Positions 6,277-9,614 of a DNA stretch of 9,614 bases are shown in pieces. The stretch comes from CAZBBC01 sp964489835 (GTDB lineage Bacteria; Calditrichota; Calditrichia; JAJRVZ01). Numbering within the stretch: the stretch's first letter is position 1; every line of letters begins with the position of its first letter. The notes under the pieces are model-generated. The model did not search any database, was not told where the DNA came from, and saw nothing but the letters and a program-made list of their open reading frames with translations. Position numbers and translations under genes: made by a program. Location of the stretch: assembly GCA_964489835.1 (NCBI GenBank), contig CAZBBC010000163.1:1-9614 (forward strand), written 5' to 3'.

Positions 6277-7209
6277 TTAAAATGTCTTCTTATTCACAAT
6301 ATGTTCTAATGCAAACTCGCAAATTGCATTCATTGCTTGTTTTGCCTCTGGGAATAATGGTGACATAATTGGAAACGCATGAACCATGTTTTCCCATTTG
6401 CTTAATGTAACTTCAACCCCATGTTCCTCTGCATTTTTTGCTACATTAACACAATCGTCCAAATGTATTTCGTGTGTGCCCACACATACAAGCAGAGGAG
6501 GAAGATCCTCGTAATTGCCAAATAGAGGTGACAACAATGGCATTGTCGGATCATTATCAGCGATATAATGATTCATCCAAATATCCCATGAACCGGTCGG
6601 TGCAATATCATTTTTAGCATTAAAGGTAAACGAATCGGCTTTGCATCTTAAATCAGTAACAGGGGATATTGAAAATGCCGCTTTGGGAAAACTGATCCCT
6701 CTTTCTTTCAAGGCCAGTAACAGCGATAATGTTAAAGTCCCACCGGCAGATTCACCGCCAACGATGATATTTTGACTATTATAACCATGGTCCAACAGCC
6801 AATTGTATGCAGCCACACAATCCTCAAGCCCAGCCGGAAAGGGATGTTCCGGTGCAAGTCGATAATCGAATACTAAGGATTGCAGTTGTGTTCCCCTTGC
6901 AAATTTTGCAACATGCATCCGATGGGATTCGCAGGAACCGGAAATAAAACCACCACCATGGATGTACAATAAAACTTTGTCTTCCCTCGGATTTTTTGGA
7001 ATAATCCATTCGGCATGCATGTCATTGATATTGAATCTTTCCGCCTTAACATCATCTGGCATTTTCATTTTGGATGTCGCTTTTTTAACCCCTTCCCTGA
7101 ATTTAGTAACCGAAAAGTTTTCATCTATAGTTTCCGGCTGTAATTTAAATTCAAATAGATGTCTGTTTCTTATCAGCCAGATGATCAATTTACTTCTGAT
7201 ACTTTGCAT
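6277..7209 (-). CDS. Alpha/beta hydrolase, HSL (family IV) esterase-like; cassette gene
   Basis: This 310-aa hydrolase belongs to the hormone-sensitive-lipase group (alpha/beta hydrolase fold 3) and most likely cleaves short-chain carboxylic esters in the cytoplasm, as no signal peptide is seen. Visible motifs are the oxyanion loop HGGGF (84-88), the DYRLAPEHPFPA block (115-126), nucleophile elbow GESAGG with Ser154, and the C-terminal VHAF with His277. The acid residue should lie in GTHEIHLDD. By alignment with the usual D-x-L-x-D block it is Glu247 rather than Asp, with Asp251 as alternative. Length is normal and the gene appears intact. The ATG at 7209 lacks a good Shine-Dalgarno site. The gene sits between attC-like sites 1 and 2 with gaps of only 14 and 25 nt, the compact layout of a gene cassette. 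It is transcribed against the envelope cluster. Confidence 0.88.
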   Translation of the reverse strand: MQSIRSKLIIWLIRNRHLFEFKLQPETIDENFSVTKFREGVKKATSKMKMPDDVKAERFNINDMHAEWIIPKNPREDKVLLYIHGGGFISGSCESHRMHVAKFARGTQLQSLVFDYRLAPEHPFPAGLEDCVAAYNWLLDHGYNSQNIIVGGESAGGTLTLSLLLALKERGISFPKAAFSISPVTDLRCKADSFTFNAKNDIAPTGSWDIWMNHYIADNDPTMPLLSPLFGNYEDLPPLLVCVGTHEIHLDDCVNVAKNAEEHGVEVTLSKWENMVHAFPIMSPLFPEAKQAMNAICEFALEHIVNKKTF

Positions 7210-7234
7210 TTAATAAATCCAATTTTTTCTCTAC

Positions 7235-7367
7235 CATATAACGGCTCATGCTAAGGGGAGCGAACATCGAATCATAACTTTTGACTTAATTATTTGCTGT
7301 CAAATTACGAAAAACTTGTAATTCATGCCACGTTGTTCGCTTCCCATTTAAGCCGATGGTTAGCATG
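7235..7367 (-). repeat. attC-like recombination site 2 (between the two cassette genes)
   Basis: Outer boxes are CATATAAC (7235-7242) and GTTAGCATG (7359-7367), less symmetric than in site 1 but sharing AAC/GTT. Inner boxes GGGGAGCGAACA (7255-7266) and TGTTCGCTTCCC (7334-7345) are reverse-complementary at 11 of 12 positions. Box spacers are 12 and 13 nt. The centre carries AAACTTG (7312-7318), as in sites 1 and 3. On the minus strand the site begins 2 nt after the upstream gene's stop codon and ends 25 nt before the hydrolase ATG. The mismatched outer boxes fit a cassette-junction site, where the two halves come from different events; this last point is inference. Confidence 0.6.
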
Positions 7368-7369
7368 TT

Positions 7370-8329
7370 TTATCTATAATCTATATCACCTGATTTGATA
7401 ATCTGTCCTTTTTCTATATCTTTATTTACTTTTATATTTAGTACTGCTTTCTCAAATGCTAATCTTGAAATTAAATCTTCATCATTAATATTTTTAGGTT
7501 GATCTAAGTTTTCAAGAAAACCGAGAATCGATCCTCTTACTATTTTAGCAAACCATCCCAGACCGGGCGTTTTGGTTTCTTTTCCATTAATTTTATGTTT
7601 AAAGTAGCTTGAATTAACACTATCTGCCATTAGTGATGCCGAAGAAACTTGTTTTCCTCCATGCACGAAGCCAGATCTATGATTGTAATATATTGTTTTT
7701 AATAACTCAGTAAACAAAGATTTATCGTTTTCATCTGTATTCTTAAGACTATCAGGATAATTATCTTTGATAAATTTACAAAACCTTTCACATTTTTTTT
7801 TATCTAAGTCTAAATCAGTTTTAGGAATAATTTTATCTTGGCTCGATAAACATTCAATAGAAACTACTAAAAGAAAAAATGCGAAAGTTGGATCCGATGG
7901 TATATAATTTAATGAGACCGAATAAACATTGAATGATCGAAAAAATTGCCTGGCTAAATCATCATCTAAATAGAATATTTTGTCTAAATAAATACTAGAA
8001 TTAATAGGATCAATATTACCCAAATATTGTGGATAAATATTTGTTTTTTTTGGTACTGATTGGTTATTAATTTTTACTTCACCTTTTTCAACTCTCATAT
8101 TATAAATTAAAGAAATGAATCTATAAATAGTTTCTGCTTCTTCGGCTGGATTACTTCCACCTCCTATTGGACTTTCAAATTTATTTTCAAATGATAAAAT
8201 AGCTTCACCTGCATTTCGTGTATTTTGTGGTATAGCCCGAATGATATATTTACCAAATTGAATTTTATTAAATTCTGATGGAAATGATTTAGAAAATTTA
8301 AGTTTTATTTCTAAATTATAGGATTGCAT
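7370..8329 (-). CDS. Hypothetical protein with a HEPN-type RNase motif; cassette gene
   Basis: This 319-aa soluble protein has no signal peptide and no convincing membrane segment. I do not recognise a full-length family. In the C-terminal half, an acidic helix with IECL (158-161) is followed at 217-224 by HRSGFVHG, which contains R218-x4-H223. That matches the R-x4-6-H active-site signature of HEPN ribonucleases, particularly the Apea-like group, whose members occur in toxin and phage-defence systems. The N-terminal 150 residues have no motif I can name. The gene is visibly more AT-rich than the envelope cluster (many AAA, AAT and ATT codons), suggesting a different origin. It lies between attC-like sites 2 and 3, with its stop codon 2 nt from site 2 and its ATG 23 nt from site 3. 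No Shine-Dalgarno site is visible. An RNase or defence role is inference from one motif and the context. Confidence 0.75.
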   Translation of the reverse strand: MQSYNLEIKLKFSKSFPSEFNKIQFGKYIIRAIPQNTRNAGEAILSFENKFESPIGGGSNPAEEAETIYRFISLIYNMRVEKGEVKINNQSVPKKTNIYPQYLGNIDPINSSIYLDKIFYLDDDLARQFFRSFNVYSVSLNYIPSDPTFAFFLLVVSIECLSSQDKIIPKTDLDLDKKKCERFCKFIKDNYPDSLKNTDENDKSLFTELLKTIYYNHRSGFVHGGKQVSSASLMADSVNSSYFKHKINGKETKTPGLGWFAKIVRGSILGFLENLDQPKNINDEDLISRLAFEKAVLNIKVNKDIEKGQIIKSGDIDYR

Positions 8330-8352
8330 ACTGTTATTTAAAATTTTATGTA

Positions 8353-8458
8353 CATGCTAACGGTTGCGGATTAGCCGCGCACCAGAAACTTGCAAAACCA
8401 ACGGCCTCATCGTAAACCAGCCGACGCGTTTCGCGTCGGCTACATGCGCTTGTTGAAC
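8353..8458 (-). repeat. attC-like recombination site 3 (5' of the HEPN gene)
   Basis: Outer boxes are CATGCTAAC (8353-8361) and GTTGAAC (8452-8458); the latter matches the GTTRRRY core consensus as written on the plus strand. Inner boxes TAGCCGCGC (8372-8380) and GCGTCGGCTA (8433-8442) pair with one unpaired base, the kind of extrahelical base that gives attC sites their strand polarity. Box spacers are 10 and 9 nt. The centre has AAACTTG (8386-8392) and a perfect 10-bp stem AGCCGACGCG/CGCGTCGGCT (8419-8428, 8432-8441) that competes with the inner-box pairing. The outer boxes are the least symmetric of the three sites, so it may be remodelled by the adjacent insertion. Confidence 0.5.
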
Positions 8459-8582
8459 TAAGCCCCTTGCGGGGCAGGAATTTTAACCCACCGCATTACT
8501 TTTCTTCAATATAGTATCCTAAACGGTCATAATATACCCAACAGACACAAATAGATTCACGTTATTTAAAAGGAGGTATATC
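8459..8582. other. Possible 5' end of the IS91-like remnant
   Basis: This 124-nt non-coding stretch follows the GAAC that ends attC-like site 3. It begins with a compact hairpin GCCCC-TTGC-GGGGC (8462-8475) and ends with the strong Shine-Dalgarno site AAGGAGG (8570-8576), 6 nt before the recombinase ATG. IS91-family elements have hairpin-bearing ends and prefer GAAC or CAAG tetramers, so the element boundary may be at or near 8459. That is inference; no second end was identified. Confidence 0.35.
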
Positions 8583-8810
8583 ATGACCGTATTAAGAAAA
8601 CGTATGATCGAAGACATGCAGCTTCGTGGATTTTCCGAACGTACCCAGGAAGCCTATGTCCGGGCCGTGCGCCAACTGGCTAAGCATTACCATAAATCAC
8701 CTGATCAGATTAACGAAGAAGAACTACGGAAATATTTTCTACATAACAAAAATATAAGAAAATGGTCGAGAACTGCAAGTACTATTTCCCTTTGCGGGAT
8801 TAAATTCTTC
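8583..8810 (+). pseudogene. IS91-associated tyrosine recombinase, N-terminal fragment
   Basis: Only the SAM-like core-binding domain survives, about 76 codons of a gene normally near 300. Residues MIEDMQLRGFSERTQEAYVRAVRQLAKHY, then SPDQINEEELRKYF and STISLCGIKFF (to residue 76), are typical of the N-terminus of tyrosine recombinases encoded beside IS91-family transposases. The catalytic R-K-H-x-x-R-H-Y domain is absent. After GIKFF the frame continues about 16 codons (CMFCPGDSK...) through sequence that, in another frame, encodes transposase. The gene was thus cut by an internal deletion at about 8801-8812. Its strong ribosome-binding site is preserved, so a truncated peptide of 92 aa (stop at 8859-8861) could still be made. 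An integron IntI is a less likely origin because the joined downstream part is IS91-like. Confidence 0.75.
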
Positions 8811-9070
8811 TGCATGTTTTGCCCAGGGGATTCCAAAAGGTTAGATATTATGGTTTCCTGACATCAAAAAAGAGGAAACAACTGGATAAAATTAAGTCCC
8901 TTCTGAAAATAAAAAAGGTGAAAATTGAAAAGAGCGAAAAAAAAGAATTTGTATTCAACTGTCCGAAATGTGGACGGCAGATGATTTTAATCGAACAGTC
9001 GGCCAGGCTGCGAGGACCACCATTGGAAATATTATTTCCAGCGAATATAGGGGATAACGGCCTGATGTAA
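8804..9070 (+). pseudogene. IS91-family transposase, C-terminal fragment
   Basis: Directly after an in-frame stop at 8801-8803, the frame reads ILLHVLPRGFQKVRYYGF, the hallmark block near the C-terminus of IS91-type rolling-circle (Y2) transposases (LLHVLPkGFxRIRyYGfL). It continues through a basic linker to CPKCGRQM, a CxxC zinc-binding pair, and ends normally at TAA 9068-9070. The N-terminal zinc domain, the HUH motif and the catalytic tyrosines are missing, so it cannot transpose by itself. Translation from the TTG at 8819 is possible on paper but there is no good ribosome-binding site. Together with the recombinase fragment it marks one element collapsed to about 500 bp. Confidence 0.75.
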
Positions 9071-9234
9071 CTCTAAAACATCTCGGGGAGGGTACATCTA
9101 AATGGGAAAATCACTGCTGTATTAATTATATATCTTCAAGTAAATGGGTATCATTAAACAGTGTAAAATGATTAAACTTGTAAACATTCCTTAAAAATCT
9201 AAATTAAAACTCATTTCAATACCAGATTCTGTTA

Positions 9235-9410
9235 TATGCAAATTCCATACAGCAATGGACCAAGCCTGCCCGCCTCGGGCGAGGTTCAACCCCGGCCTGC
9301 ACACGGACGCTGCGCGATCCGGTGCAAAGCCGATTCGTTGATATTATTCTTGTCCTTTAAAAGTTACATCATCATCTTTAGGTGAACCCACAAATTTACC
9401 AAAGGAGGAC
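9235..9410 (+). ncRNA. Candidate IS110 bridge RNA region
   Basis: IS110-group elements transcribe a structured bridge RNA of about 150-200 nt from the non-coding left end just upstream of the transposase. Here three hairpins fall in that place. The first is TCCAT/ATGGA (9244-9248, 9255-9259), with a 6-nt loop. The second is CCT-GCCCG/CGGGC-G-AGG (9265-9284), 8 bp with a bulge. The third is a long stem CGGC, GCAC, CGGA pairing with TCCG, GTGC, GCCG (9293-9332), broken by a 2x3 internal loop and a bulged A and closing a 10-nt loop. Alternating helices and internal loops are what bridge RNAs show. The exact RNA ends and the target- and donor-binding loops cannot be assigned without the element's insertion site and right end. 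Confidence 0.4.
9401..9408 (+). promoter_or_regulatory. Strong Shine-Dalgarno site of the IS110 transposase
   Basis: AAAGGAGG followed by 5 nt precedes the ATG at 9414. It is one of the strongest translation signals in the window and fixes the start. Confidence 0.75.
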
Positions 9411-9413
9411 AAG

Positions 9414-9614
9414 ATGCGATTTTACACCAATCAACATCAGTATTACTGTGGAATCGACCTGCATACCAAAAATATGTATGTCTGTATTCTTGATCAAGCA
9501 GGAAAGATTCTCGTACACAAAAACATTTCAACCTCGCCACAAGTCTTTCTGCAAATCATTGAACCATTCCTGCCCGATATCGCAATCACTGTGGAATGTA
9601 TTTTTACTTGGTAC
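9414..9614 (+). CDS. IS110-family transposase (DEDD), 5' part, cut by the window end
   Basis: The first 67 codons of a gene expected to be roughly 300-400 codons are present. The N-terminal RuvC-like DEDD domain is clear: YCGIDLHTKNMYVCILDQAGKIL (residues 11-33) carries the first catalytic Asp (D15), and AITVECIFTWY carries the second acidic residue (E61). The GIDLH...VE-x-x-x-x-W-Y pattern is specific to IS110-type recombinases, which use a bridge RNA to choose donor and target. No frameshift is seen in the visible part, so the element may be intact. It shares orientation with the IS91 remnant, and its structured upstream region supports a complete left end. Confidence 0.9.
   Translation, partial: MRFYTNQHQYYCGIDLHTKNMYVCILDQAGKILVHKNISTSPQVFLQIIEPFLPDIAITVECIFTWY

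Larger units (their letters stand above)
9071..9413. other. Intergenic region containing the presumed IS110 left end
   Basis: No gene is seen here. The first part (to about 9230) is AT-rich and featureless apart from GGGGAGGG at about 9084. The second part turns GC-rich and structured (9244-9332) before an AT-rich leader to the transposase. The insertion boundary of the IS110 element must lie in this stretch, but IS110 ends lack inverted repeats, so I cannot place it. Confidence 0.5.

Noticed and set aside
8583..8861. Integron integrase (IntI) for the attC-like array
   Set aside because: A truncated tyrosine recombinase beside the array is tempting, but its wording matches the recombinase of IS91-type elements and it is joined to an IS91 transposase C-terminus. 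The catalytic domain is missing.
9282..9292. tRNA T-arm-like sequence (AGGTTCAACCC)
   Set aside because: The surrounding bases do not form acceptor, D or anticodon arms, so this is a chance match within the structured IS110 left end.

Overview
The window comes from a Gram-negative bacterium: it encodes a signal-peptide-bearing outer-membrane beta-barrel protein and a periplasmic LolA-like protein. Several genes have strong Shine-Dalgarno sites (AAGGAGG type). The core genes look moderately AT-leaning, and the long gaps are filled with palindromic 'housekeeping' repeats of the kinds common in uncultured environmental lineages. I would guess the FCB-type candidate phyla, but the window alone does not settle the taxonomy.

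Layout. (1) 1-375 is an intergenic region built from nested inverted repeats. (2) 376-6151 is a five-gene plus-strand cluster for envelope (lipoprotein or lipid) export: a LolA-like periplasmic carrier, two FtsX/MacB-type permeases of identical length (404 aa each), a LolD/MacB-type ATPase and an outer-membrane barrel. Two gaps inside the cluster (1126-1539 and 2755-2946) are occupied by repeat elements, so the cluster may be one repeat-invaded operon or two transcripts. I infer that the two permeases and the ATPase form a LolCDE-like ABC complex, with the carrier and the barrel as periplasmic and outer-membrane partners.

(3) 6166-8458 has the architecture of a small integron-type cassette array read on the minus strand. 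Three imperfect palindromes (6166-6262, 7235-7367, 8353-8458) have the nested two-box plan of attC recombination sites: outer boxes ending in AAC/GTT, a spacer of about 9-13 nt, and an inner box. Each of two minus-strand genes fits tightly between two of them. One encodes an HSL-family (family IV) alpha/beta hydrolase. The other encodes an AT-rich protein with a HEPN RNase motif (R-x4-H), possibly a defence gene. No intact integron integrase is present, so this would be an integrase-less attC cluster (CALIN-like).

(4) 8583-9070 is a scar of an IS91-type element: the N-terminal part of its tyrosine recombinase is joined by an internal deletion to the C-terminal part of its transposase. (5) 9071-9413 is non-coding. 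Its GC-rich second half folds on paper into several hairpins immediately upstream of an IS110-family transposase (9414 to the window end, truncated by the window), which is where IS110 elements encode their bridge RNA. The right-hand third of the window is therefore an accessory region built by several kinds of recombination.
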